64,000 nt of DNA from JAJYKN01 sp035516155 (GTDB taxonomy: Bacteria > Nitrospirota > UBA9217). The DNA lies in NCBI GenBank assembly GCA_035516155.1, contig DATJAP010000003.1, positions 1 to 64,000 of the forward strand. Direction: 5' to 3'. The notes below the pieces were generated by a model that saw nothing but the letters and a program-made list of their open reading frames with translations, did no database searches and was not told the origin of the DNA. The translations under genes were made by a program, and so were the position numbers. Of the stretch, positions 45,016 to 53,742 are shown in pieces (the first letter of the stretch is position 1; each line of letters opens with the position of its first letter).

Positions 45016-45425
45016 TTACGCTGGTGTCTCTATGTTGTCCACCGCATCATAAACATATTGCCGGTATAGTTCCTTGCCGTCCTCGGATGTCTGCATCGGT
45101 GTACGGCCCTGGCAATATCGTCCCTGATTAGTCCGCTGATTGTTGTAGTAATCCATGAACTCGTCAAGATCCGGATGGATCTCCTCGATGGTACGATAGC
45201 GCTTCTTTCGAAATGCGACCGCGTAAAACTCATCTTTGATCGTTTGATTGAGCCGCTCGACCGATCCATTGGTCTAAGGTCGGCGCACCCAGATGCGACT
45301 ATGCTCAATCTCGTTAAGCTGAAGGTAAAGCTCATAAGGATGTGATTCCGGACGACCGCAATATTCCATCCCGTTTTCAGTCAACATTCGGAGCACCCGC
45401 ACGCTGTGCTCATCAAAAAACGGCA
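45016..45425 (-). pseudogene. IS481-like transposase, C-terminal remnant
   Basis: The minus strand codes the last 130 or so residues of an integrase-core transposase: HSVRVLRMLTENGMEYCGRP, IEHSRIWVRRP, a TAG stop where the family has glutamine, then TNGSVERLNQTIKDEFYAVA, YNNQRTNQGRYCQGRTPMQT and a normal end. The N-terminal part is absent, and the usual LTDNG is LTENG. The break towards higher coordinates is exactly at the start of repeat copy B. Confidence 0.9.
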
Positions 45426-45612
45426 GCGGACGAGTAATTTTATAGGTGCGTATACACATGATGCATTTCATTGGACATTTATTAGTTAATTCAAGTTTTT
45501 CAATAACGAATGGATAGTTAACAACAACTGGTCTCATTCTTATTGCAATATGATAATTCATACTGATGACTTTATTTATAAGCATATAAAAAAATGAATT
45601 ACTGATATTCAT
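45426..45612 (-). pseudogene. duplicated radical SAM gene start, truncated
   Basis: Codes MNISNSFFYMLINKVISMNY and the CPMKCIMC motif with only a few changes (N to K, V to I, M to I) relative to 40825-41811. After about 62 residues the frame runs into the transposase remnant, making a 112-aa chimeric frame (45274-45612) that is unlikely to work. Confidence 0.88.
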
Positions 45613-45729
45613 GTGGCACTCTCTCCCGGGCCCCCTATGGATATTTCGCGAGATATTGTTGTATCCCCCAAGCCTTGTCCGATTTTATCACTTTTCTTGT
45701 TCAGGCGCTACCACTTCGTTCTACACCGA
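45426..45729. repeat. 304-bp direct repeat, copy B
   Basis: Partner of 41625-41928, same orientation, about 3.8 kb apart. Its inner edge coincides with the broken edge of the transposase remnant. Confidence 0.95.
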
Positions 45730-46281
45730 CGGTCATCGAACTCGTCTAGGCAGGCGGTCTTCTACGCCTGTCTTCTTTATCTCAAAATCAGAGCTGTAAT
45801 CTAGACTTCGTTTATATAGGGAATGTTTTGACCCAATATGTTGCCGTCGCAGACAAAGACTGATGGTAGATCTAACCATAGGATAATTCTAGGTGACCTA
45901 ATGAGAACTAAATCATTGCACAAAACTGTTTAAAGATACACCGATGGTGCTCTTGCTAGATACTATACTCCGTTTGAATGGAGATCGCTAGGGCAGAGGG
46001 TTTTATGGCTGTGGAATGATGAAAAAGTTTCGGAGCGGCGGTTTGGAAAATTCTCAAGAGGGAAGAACGCCGAACTTGAGACGTGCGATGCGTGGATTAT
46101 CAACAGAGGCCCTCCGTGAATTCTGGCCATACCCATATGGCAAATGTGAAGTGAAGTGCCTCCAAGCATCGTTTTTGGGGCTATGCACTCTTGACTGACA
46201 CCGACCTGACATTGATGTTGACGATTGCCGAGTTGTTAACTCGGAACCTTGCACAATCCGTGGTCCAGTATTATCCTGGGA
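45730..46281. other. 552-bp region without a recognisable gene
   Basis: Short frames on both strands (e.g. 46016-46198 plus) show no family resemblance. A perfect 7-bp hairpin (CCGAGTT/AACTCGG, 46228-46244) lies past the end of the FKBP-N-like gene but lacks a T run. Confidence 0.4.
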
Positions 46282-46653
46282 CTATTTTTCTGTGGAGACG
46301 TCGTTTGCTGTCGCTTTCTCCAGCGTCATCTGGTCTGCGACATCGGCATTCCTTTCAACATGCTCTGTCGGGTCTTGGTAATGTTTTAGCAGCGTTTCGA
46401 CCTGGGCAACTGTCGCATTCTGAATATCATCTTCGCTCACCAGAAGCTGTTCTCCCGTAATCTCGTCCTTCATCCCCTGTATAACCAAATCCAGGTTGAT
46501 CACGCCTCCCTGCTGCTTAAGTTTTCGCACGATATCGACGCCAATACTGTAATTATCCTTGTCGGTCTGGGTTTTGAGTGCTTGCATGTCCCCGGCACCA
46601 ACCTGCGAGGCCAGAAGTAAAACGCCCACGACTGCGATCCATTTCATTTTCAT
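46282..46653 (-). CDS. secreted FKBP N-terminal-domain-like protein
   Basis: A 123-aa protein with a signal peptide (KWIAVVGVLLLASQVGAG) and a helical domain that resembles the dimerisation domain of Mip/FkpA-type peptidyl-prolyl isomerases (LKTQTDKDNYSIGVDIVRKL, VINLDLVIQGMKDEI). The catalytic FKBP domain is absent, so it ends after about 90 mature residues. Tandem start codons (46656, 46653, 46647) follow GGGAGG. It could be a natural stand-alone domain or a truncated gene; the following sequence shows no FKBP remnant. Confidence 0.68.
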   Translation of the reverse strand: MKMKWIAVVGVLLLASQVGAGDMQALKTQTDKDNYSIGVDIVRKLKQQGGVINLDLVIQGMKDEITGEQLLVSEDDIQNATVAQVETLLKHYQDPTEHVERNADVADQMTLEKATANDVSTEK

Positions 46654-46773
46654 CATGCCTCCCTTCCAGCGTTTCATCATGACCAACAACAACGCCGCAG
46701 GGCATGACTAACGCTGACTTTCCAACCCGGCATTCCAATTATGCGGATGAAACCGAACGTTATTCCTTTCAAG

Positions 46774-47619
46774 CTATTGTTCTAGTGTTGCCTGTTGCCG
46801 ATCAGCAAATGTCTTTGCCGCTGGGGTATTTTGTGATTGGGACATCTGCCGATAGGCGGTCGGCGTAACGCCCGTGTTTTTCTTGAACTGTCTGATAAAG
46901 TTACTCAGGTCCCGGAACCCCACCTCGCTGGCTACCAGCGAAACGCTGTTCTTATTCCCGGCCAGGAGTTCCTTTGCCCGGCCTATCCTCAAGGAATTCA
47001 CGTATTTCATAGGGTTCATGCCGGTATACCTTTTGAATACCCGGCAAAAATGGAATTTGCTGAGACTGGCTTTTCGTGCGAGACCTCCCAGTTCCATCGG
47101 GGACCAAAGGTTGCTTTCAATGAAGGAAATGACCTGCAGAATGTTCTGCGGTTTGTCAGAGAAGGTCGTTTTAAGGCGCGAAGTCGACGCTTTCCCTAGG
47201 GACATATTTGCGGCAGGGACCCCGTCACTCCCGGTCGACTGCCTGACAGCCAAGAGATTTTCCACGAGCTGCTGGAGGTTGATGACATTCACCGGCTTCT
47301 GATAATACTCCTGCGCGCCCAGTTTCATGGCACTGACCACGGTTTCATCCGAGCTCTGGTCAGACAAAAAGATGACGGGAACATCAGGATGGGCTTGTTT
47401 GATCTGGCGCAAAGCCAACATTCCCCTCCATACTTCACAGCCGCTGTCGAGAACAATAACGTCAGCCTCGCACAGACTGATCCTGTCTTCATAGTACCCG
47501 AATGTACACTGTTCCACCCTTTTGCCTTTGATGTAAAGGGAACTGCAGTAGGCCGGTTTTTCATCATTGCTGATTAAAAGCACAGAAACCCGTTGCCTTT
47601 CACTTTGGCCTGTCATCAT
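46774..47619 (-). CDS. response regulator with receiver and AraC-type DNA-binding domain
   Basis: A 281-aa regulator. Residues about 10-125 are a receiver: ADVIVLDSG has the phospho-acceptor Asp, PVIFLSDQSSDE the Thr/Ser position (here Ser) and GAQEYYQKPVN the lysine. Residues about 160-265 are an AraC/XylS pair of helix-turn-helices (LGGLARKASLSKFHFCRVFK and VSLVASEVGFRDLSNFIRQF). No sensor kinase is adjacent. Two ATGs (47619, 47616) are possible. The next gene downstream on the same strand is the FKBP-N-like protein. Confidence 0.9.
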   Translation of the reverse strand: MMTGQSERQRVSVLLISNDEKPAYCSSLYIKGKRVEQCTFGYYEDRISLCEADVIVLDSGCEVWRGMLALRQIKQAHPDVPVIFLSDQSSDETVVSAMKLGAQEYYQKPVNVINLQQLVENLLAVRQSTGSDGVPAANMSLGKASTSRLKTTFSDKPQNILQVISFIESNLWSPMELGGLARKASLSKFHFCRVFKRYTGMNPMKYVNSLRIGRAKELLAGNKNSVSLVASEVGFRDLSNFIRQFKKNTGVTPTAYRQMSQSQNTPAAKTFADRQQATLEQ

Positions 47620-48205
47620 CAAGCACCATCCATTAGCCAGGTTAGAGATTAGTTTGATGCCGTTTCTGTTGCAATTAATATATAATATTTGCGTTTCGGT
47701 TATCGTGTTGCTTAAGCATTTTTTTCTAATACAATAGCAATATCAGCAAAACGAGTGCCAGAAAGAGATGAGGGAAAAAAACTTTTAAAATCAATGTATT
47801 ATAAAAAATGCCCCGTTCATAAAATGAAATCAGCCTATTTTGAACCACTCATCTTAACAGTAAATGCATCTCTTGACCCATAATCATTTTTCCAAATGCG
47901 CGATTTATACTGATGGCCTGTATAAAGTTATCTTATCACAAGGAAAGGAATTGATTAAATTATATTGGAAATTTAATGTTTTTTCCTTAACTTCTCTTCG
48001 GGCATGGATCGACACTCTATCTACTTTTCCCTTCCTTTTGGATTGAGTAGCCAGAAACCGCTTAAACCTATGTCGGCATAGTCCTGCCACCAGACAACTT
48101 CGAATCCCCACAGCATCAAGGCGAGGGTCTCACCCACAGCCTCAATCTCCTTGTCGATTGCGCATGTCCTACGCTCTTGATGCGAACCACGCCATATGTT
48201 CCTCT
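47620..48205. other. 586-bp AT-rich gap
   Basis: No credible coding frame. It should contain the promoter of the receiver-AraC gene, but several AT-rich candidates exist and none stands out. Confidence 0.45.
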
Positions 48206-49393
48206 CTAGGCGAACTGGCCAGCGGCAAATCCCGATGCCCAAGCCCAATGAAGGTTGTAGCCACCGAGTTCCCCGGTCACATCGACAACTTCACCGATGA
48301 AATACAGGCCAGGCACCTTTTTCGATTCCATGGTCTTAGACGAGAGTTCATCGGTGTTCACACCGCCCGCGGTCACCTCGGCAGTCGCATACCCTTCTGT
48401 GCCTTTAGGAACGACTTCCCATGCGTGCAGACGGTCAGCGAGCGTTCTCAACTCCCTGTCTGAAGTCTCGTTGATCGGCTTCGCATCGGGCAACAGGCCG
48501 CACCACGTTTGCGCAAACCGCTTCGGCAGATATTCAGAAAGCAGATTGTGCAGCAGAGATTTGCTGTGTCTCCGGGAAGCGATAATTTTCAGTATGTCAA
48601 TCTCCGGGAGGACATCGATGATCAGCGCTGAACCAGGTTCCCAATACAGCGACGCCTGGAGCGCCGCCGGCCCGCTCAATCCCCGGTGCGTGAAGAGGAT
48701 GCTGCCGCGAAACTTCCGGGAACCGCAGGATACGGTTGCATCGAAAGAAACACCGGCAAGATCTCGAAAGACCTGCTGGTCCTTTCCTGAGAAAACAAAG
48801 GGCACAAGCGCCGGCCTGACCTGGGTCATTTGAAGCCCGAAGGTTCTGGCCAAGTCATGGCCGAAGCTGCTGGCACCGAGATTGGAGTAGGAAAGACCGC
48901 CTGTCGCAATCACCAGAGATTCCGAGTTGAATCGTCCCTGGTTTGTCTCAATCAGAAAATTCTCGCTTTTCCTGACGTCCGTCACGAGACAAGTGAGCAG
49001 CATTTCCACGCCGGCCTTCTCGCATTCCCATTCGAGCATGGTGATTATTTCACGGGAGCTTTTCACACAGAAAATCTGGCCCGCTTCTTTTTCGTAATAA
49101 TTGACATTATGATTTCCGGCAAGGGCCAGGATGTCGCGGGGCGTGAAACGCGCCAAAGCCGACCTGCAGAAAGGAGGATTTTGAGAAAAGTAGTGGCCAG
49201 CGGTCACATGCAGGTTCGTAAAATTACACCTGCCTCCGCCGGAGATGCGGACCTTCGAGCCTGTCTGCTTCGCATGGTCGACCACCAGCACAGAGCGACC
49301 GCGCTTACCGCATTCGATTGCACAGAGCAGGCCCGATGCACCAGCGCCGATGATGATAACGTCTTTTGAGGTAATGGATACGGTCACGGTCAC
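48206..49393 (-). CDS. HI0933/YhiN-family FAD-dependent oxidoreductase
   Basis: A 395-aa flavoprotein with the dinucleotide-binding start KDVIIIGAGASGLLCAIECG, followed by the family signature KVRISGGGRCNFTN and a second site LVIATGGLSYSNLGASSFG. The C-terminal PGLYFIGEVVDVTGELGGYN and WAWASGFAAG close the FAD site. Family members are soluble flavoproteins of unclear function (YhiN). The start is a GTG at 49393 without a strong SD, so it may begin slightly further in. Confidence 0.93.
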   Translation of the reverse strand: MTVTVSITSKDVIIIGAGASGLLCAIECGKRGRSVLVVDHAKQTGSKVRISGGGRCNFTNLHVTAGHYFSQNPPFCRSALARFTPRDILALAGNHNVNYYEKEAGQIFCVKSSREIITMLEWECEKAGVEMLLTCLVTDVRKSENFLIETNQGRFNSESLVIATGGLSYSNLGASSFGHDLARTFGLQMTQVRPALVPFVFSGKDQQVFRDLAGVSFDATVSCGSRKFRGSILFTHRGLSGPAALQASLYWEPGSALIIDVLPEIDILKIIASRRHSKSLLHNLLSEYLPKRFAQTWCGLLPDAKPINETSDRELRTLADRLHAWEVVPKGTEGYATAEVTAGGVNTDELSSKTMESKKVPGLYFIGEVVDVTGELGGYNLHWAWASGFAAGQFA

Positions 49394-49922
49394 CTAACTG
49401 ATCGTCTCGTACGAGATCGAGCAATGTCCTTACGGTGTCATGCCGGCTCATCCCGTCATGAGGACAAGAGGAGCTTCGATCCAGTCTTGATTATTTTTCA
49501 CGTTTGTCGTCCGCATTGATGTGCTGTAATGTCCCATCATTCAGGACGATCGACAGCAATCGAGTCGTAAAACGACAGAAGGTCATCAACGGCTGCGTCG
49601 GAATAACGGATAGCGCATCTATCTGGCAGGATTGCGCCGTTGCAATTTCTGATGATGAATGATCCCTTTTTTTCCGGCCGCTGCCTGAAATTGGACCGCG
49701 GTGAGCGTCTCAAAAAACCCTATTTTGGACGCGCAGCTTATCAAAATATTCGATGTTCATCACCACCCAAACGCCGTTCGCGGTCTGATAGACGGACTCA
49801 TCCAGTTATGACAAAGAGACGCTATTCCCCTCTATCCCTCAGACGAGAAATCAGTTTAACTCAAAAAAAACGTAATTTTGAACTTTATGATCGTGCGCGT
49901 CTAGGCCCCTATCAAAACCGTT
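49394..49922. other. 529-bp gap with a palindrome
   Basis: No convincing gene. A perfect 12-bp palindrome (TCTCGTACGAGA, 49405-49416) lies 12 bp upstream of the flavoprotein start and could be an operator. Confidence 0.4.
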
Positions 49923-52127
49923 TCATTCCTTGCCTGTCTCAAACTTAATTGCAGGAGCATCAGCGGTGAGTCCCCTTGTGATCGAGATCCCTATTCCCTT
50001 GTCGCCTTCAACGTATGCCTGTCCCTCGCTGACGAAGGAATGTTCCCTCTTCCCCGTCAAATCAATAAATATCCCGAGGCCCCCGTTTGTCGCCGCACCC
50101 TGCACCAGGGACCCTCCCTGATAATGGTCCTCGCCGCCGTCATCCTCGAAAAAGCCGACACCATAATCGTGTCCCATGCCCTGTCCCACACCGAACGAGT
50201 CATAATAGAAATCATTTCCTGCCCGGTCCAGTAAAACGCCGATAGAGGAATGGATCCCCGCACCCTGGCTGTAACGCCCCGATATATACTGGTCGTTGCC
50301 CGCCCTGTCGTCCAGGATGCCCAAACCGTAATAATAGGACGCCCCCTGGGCAAAATAGTCGGCGATGTAGGTATCATCTCCACTGCTATCGATCAGCATG
50401 CCTACGCCCCCGGGCACCCCGTCTTTGTCTTTTTCCGGCCTTTCGCCGAGCCCGAAGCCCTGGCCCATGCTTTGCGTGGACGCCGAGGGGTCACGAAAAT
50501 CTGGCTCCAGTCCACCCAGCTGATAAAAGTCATTCCCTGCTTCATCAAACAGAATTCCCGCCCCTCCAAACAGCCCCAATCCCTGCCCCCCGTACGAGCA
50601 AAGATACCGGTCGTCACCTTTTCTATTCACGAGAATGCCGATACCCATCTGTCCCGTGCCTTGGGCAAATTCCCTGGCACTGAAAATTCCGTTTCCGTCA
50701 CCGTGATAGAGGAAACCAAGCCCCCAGAAGCCCGCACCCTGGCTGCCATCCCGGGCAATGAAGGTATCGTTGCCGCCAAGATCTATCAGAAATCCCCCAC
50801 CCAAAAGCCCCGCGCCCTGGGAGAAATTTTCCTTGGTTATATAGCGGTCGTTTCCTCCCCAGTCTATAACCAAAGCGAGGGGCATGCCAGGCCGCGTCCC
50901 GCCTGCATTATTGAGATAGACATCATCACCGCCAAGATCGAGGATGAGTGCGGCGTCCTCCGTATATACATTCGGCCCCTCGCCGCCGACAATCACCTTC
51001 CCGATGGGGCTCATGGCTTCATAGAGAATCGGCCCTTTATTTCCGCCAAAACGCTGTATCAGATCAGCTTTTAAAAGAGACAGATTATCCCGTGTGAGAA
51101 AGGCAAGGAGAGGCGTAAAGGCCCGGAAAAGGGCTGCGCGATCGACCTTCAGGGAAACTTCCAGAATCCTGTTCCACTGGCTGTCGTCCGAGGGATCGAG
51201 GGCCTTGTCCTGCAGCAACTTTTTTTCTTCCGGCGTCAGATTGGACAGAGCGGCGTCGATACTCCTCGTTGTTTCCTCCATAACATGAAGGAGCGCGGGA
51301 AACGTGATTTCCTCCGGTTTTTCCGGAGAGGGAAGACTCACGTCGAGGAGGGCCGCTGCCCGCCGCACGCCCTCAGCGGGATCCTCGTTCTCGAAAGGCT
51401 CGCTGATACCGCGGGACAATTCTTTCGCAACCTCTCCGGCTTCCAGGGGATGCCGCATCAGGTAAGTCACCTGTTCCAGCTGGAGCGGATGCGATTTTTT
51501 TTCCAGCGCAGACCCCGGGTTATGCACACTGTTCGACCTCTCATACAAACCGTCGTAAACAGCGTGCAATGCGGGAAGCGCGCCTTGTGCGCTCAGGGCA
51601 TTTCCCAGCAAAGAGGTTTGTGTGGGGCATGTCCCCATGTCGGGATGCATCGCCTCCCTCTGCTCATGGGTGGGCTGCTCTTCCAGGATGACGGAGAGGG
51701 AAAGCGTGCGGTCCCCGCGAAGAATATCGAGCACGGCAAGGGAGCCGATCTTTTCCCGCTCGATCATTTTTTTCAACAATGGTTCAACGCGCACCGCGTC
51801 GCCACAGACGGGATTGTTGTTCAGGGACAGAATGACGTCATCGTCCTTGAGGCCGGCCTTGTCCGCCGGTGAACCGTTTATTATCCCGGCAACCTGGACA
51901 AAATAGTTTTCTTTGCAGGTCGACGGGGCTTGCTCCAGTTTCCGGGAAGCCAGGTAGATGCCAAGATAGGGTTTCGGTTTCAGGACAGGATAGGGTTGCG
52001 AAGGCACATTGAGCAATTCACAATAGGAAAATGTTCCGGGCCGCAGTTCTTTGGGCGACAGAGAAAGCCGCCCGCCGCATGAGCAGAGAACTATCGCCAG
52101 GAACAGACAGGAACAATATTTTTTCAT
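49923..52127 (-). CDS. PDZ lipoprotein with a Gly/Asn/Asp repeat domain
   Basis: A 734-aa predicted lipoprotein (signal MKKYCSCLFLAIVLCSC, modified Cys about 17). Residues 52-150 form a PDZ domain (VQVAGIINGSPADKAGLKDD, then DVILSLNN). A helical part follows (about 200-385). Residues 391-695 hold some ten units of the form G-x-G-x-L-x-D-x-x-G-N-D-x-Y, often followed by Q-G-A-G (LVIDWGGNDRYITKENFSQG; GILDDRAGNDQYISGRYSQG). The units suggest a beta-solenoid surface. I do not know a named family. It lies 14 nt after its upstream partner gene. Confidence 0.85.
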   Translation of the reverse strand: MKKYCSCLFLAIVLCSCGGRLSLSPKELRPGTFSYCELLNVPSQPYPVLKPKPYLGIYLASRKLEQAPSTCKENYFVQVAGIINGSPADKAGLKDDDVILSLNNNPVCGDAVRVEPLLKKMIEREKIGSLAVLDILRGDRTLSLSVILEEQPTHEQREAMHPDMGTCPTQTSLLGNALSAQGALPALHAVYDGLYERSNSVHNPGSALEKKSHPLQLEQVTYLMRHPLEAGEVAKELSRGISEPFENEDPAEGVRRAAALLDVSLPSPEKPEEITFPALLHVMEETTRSIDAALSNLTPEEKKLLQDKALDPSDDSQWNRILEVSLKVDRAALFRAFTPLLAFLTRDNLSLLKADLIQRFGGNKGPILYEAMSPIGKVIVGGEGPNVYTEDAALILDLGGDDVYLNNAGGTRPGMPLALVIDWGGNDRYITKENFSQGAGLLGGGFLIDLGGNDTFIARDGSQGAGFWGLGFLYHGDGNGIFSAREFAQGTGQMGIGILVNRKGDDRYLCSYGGQGLGLFGGAGILFDEAGNDFYQLGGLEPDFRDPSASTQSMGQGFGLGERPEKDKDGVPGGVGMLIDSSGDDTYIADYFAQGASYYYGLGILDDRAGNDQYISGRYSQGAGIHSSIGVLLDRAGNDFYYDSFGVGQGMGHDYGVGFFEDDGGEDHYQGGSLVQGAATNGGLGIFIDLTGKREHSFVSEGQAYVEGDKGIGISITRGLTADAPAIKFETGKE

Positions 52128-52141
52128 AAGGAAGCATCCCC

Positions 52142-53299
52142 TCAGCTTCGCCGGCCCTTCCCGCTCCTTCTGTCCCCGCCGCGTCTGCGTTCAGGCCCCC
52201 GGTAGTTCGGATCATTTGCTTTCCTCCGGTCCGGTTGTGTTCTGCGGTCCTTTCGGGCCCTGCGTTCCTTTTGCACCTGCCCGAAGAGATAGTCGAGCAT
52301 CTCCGTTCTTTTTGCATTGAGGATGCTGTCGTGCCGCGTCCCAGGGCCATTGCCGGCCTGGTTTATCTCAAGTCGACAACCCAATAAAAGTGAAACAAGG
52401 AGGTGCTCAAGCTGTTTGAATAGGCTGAGGTTCTCCAGGACGGTCCCGCCCTTTTTGCTCTCGAGATCGGCAAGCACGACGGCAATGTCCTGCGACGTCG
52501 CCTTTACATGATCATGGATCGTTTCATACCATTTTGTGAGAGCGTTACCGTCCTCGTTGATGAGGATCGACAGCTCCGATGTTATCATCTCCACCCCATC
52601 CCTGGCTTTTTCCAGCTTCTCCTTGGTAATCTTGCCGTGGTGCAGGGCTCTTTTCAACAGATCCTTGAAATAGTTATTCACATCCTCGATCAGCTGCTTT
52701 TCCTTTGTCCGCCCGATTCCGGCTTCCGCGAGAATGACTACCGACATTTCGCAGAGTTTTTCAATTCTGACCAGATTCTCCCTGACATACAGCGCGATGC
52801 GGCGCAGTTCGGGGGCTATTTGCAGCCACTGTTTCTTGAGCATTGCGAGAATCTTTTTTCGCTCCGCGATCATTTGCTGGAGTCTCTCCATCCTCATCAC
52901 ATCGTTTATTCTCTTTGTGCTGAGGCGGCCAATCTCGTGCTCCGCCGACTTGATGAAGGCCGACGGGTTCTTGAAGTCGAGGGACTCGAGCCTGTGCAGG
53001 TGATAAGCATACAGTTCCACTTCCGACAGGAGGACGGGGTTGACGAATTGAGTATGGTCGAGCACGCCGAACAATATCCGCTGCCGGATGTCCGCTACCG
53101 CGTCGTCCGTCGCCTGGCGTTGCACAAAGTCATCCACTTCTTTGAGCAGCCGCCGGTACGCGGCCAGATCATTGATACGCGGCTCCCCGCCGCCTTCCTT
53201 GCCAGCATTCGCAAGAAACGCCTCGAGTTCCTCTGGGGCGGGCTGGATGCTTTCGTCGAAATCCGTGCGGTTGTCGAATATGGGTTTGTTAATCGTCAT
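52142..53299 (-). CDS. hypothetical helical protein with a basic RR-rich tail
   Basis: A 385-aa cytoplasmic protein, no signal peptide. Residues about 60-330 are almost entirely helical with coiled-coil stretches (MERLQQMIAERKKILAMLKK; ARDGVEMITSELSILINEDG). The last 45 residues are Arg/Asp-rich (KERRARKDRRTQPDRRK and GPERRRGGDRRSGKGRRS), resembling the D-R-R/E-R-R tails seen in several deltaproteobacterial signalling proteins. It has its own promoter and precedes the PDZ lipoprotein gene, with which it forms a two-gene unit. Function unknown. Confidence 0.75.
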   Translation of the reverse strand: MTINKPIFDNRTDFDESIQPAPEELEAFLANAGKEGGGEPRINDLAAYRRLLKEVDDFVQRQATDDAVADIRQRILFGVLDHTQFVNPVLLSEVELYAYHLHRLESLDFKNPSAFIKSAEHEIGRLSTKRINDVMRMERLQQMIAERKKILAMLKKQWLQIAPELRRIALYVRENLVRIEKLCEMSVVILAEAGIGRTKEKQLIEDVNNYFKDLLKRALHHGKITKEKLEKARDGVEMITSELSILINEDGNALTKWYETIHDHVKATSQDIAVVLADLESKKGGTVLENLSLFKQLEHLLVSLLLGCRLEINQAGNGPGTRHDSILNAKRTEMLDYLFGQVQKERRARKDRRTQPDRRKANDPNYRGPERRRGGDRRSGKGRRS

Positions 53300-53332
53300 G
53301 GCAATCCTGAAATGAACAGCGGTTCTTCATGA

Positions 53333-53361
53333 ATCATACAGAAAGGCAGTCACTGGGTCAA
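53333..53361 (-). promoter_or_regulatory. sigma-70 promoter of the helical protein-PDZ lipoprotein unit
   Basis: Minus-strand TTGACC (53356-53361), 17 bp, TATGAT (53333-53338); each hexamer matches at 5 of 6 positions. Expected start is about 27 nt before the ATG at 53299. Beyond it (53362-53544) I see no gene; 53447-53470 forms a weak hairpin reminiscent of IS200/IS605 ends. Confidence 0.7.
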
Positions 53362-53544
53362 GAGGGGATTCTTTTCTTTTTTGCCGGTGGATGGAAAAAA
53401 CCTCACGCATCGCATGACCTCAGGCCAAATCAAGGCTTCATTGACATCCTCCCTGGCCTGAAGTCCGAGGTTTGACGGCGTCAATTAATGAAGGAATTTA
53501 TATGCTGAACCGGGTGGTTCGGAAACAAAAGAAGATGTTCGACG

Positions 53545-53742
53545 TCAGGCGTCGGATTTCGTATTTTTTTCTTTGCCTTTCTCTTTCTCTTGATCTTTGT
53601 CGCTTTCGTCATCATCGAGCATCCGGTACTTTGGGCGTTCGACATCGTCGAACTGGCCGCTCTTCACGGCCCAGAGGAATAGGAACCAGGCAGCAAGTCC
53701 GAAGCTGAGAGAGATGAGAATCAGTATGATCATGCTTGACAT
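53545..53742 (-). CDS. ccoS: cbb3-type oxidase maturation protein CcoS
   Basis: A 65-aa single-helix protein: MIILILISLSFGLAAWFLFL, then WAVKSGQFDDVERPKYRMLD, the exact CcoS pattern. A Lys/Glu/Asp-rich tail follows. CcoS is needed for cofactor insertion into cbb3 oxidases. The start overlaps the CcoI stop by one base (TGATG), so it is translationally coupled to the copper ATPase. No ccoNOP genes are in this window. Confidence 0.93.
   Translation of the reverse strand: MSSMIILILISLSFGLAAWFLFLWAVKSGQFDDVERPKYRMLDDDESDKDQEKEKGKEKNTKSDA

Noticed and set aside
49640..49948. 102-codon plus-strand frame in the gap after the PDZ lipoprotein
   Set aside because: Arg-rich with no motif, no SD, and it runs into the end of the opposite gene.
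53447..53470. IS200/IS605-like terminal hairpin
   Set aside because: The resemblance is limited to a weak imperfect hairpin; no TnpA or TnpB remnant nearby.
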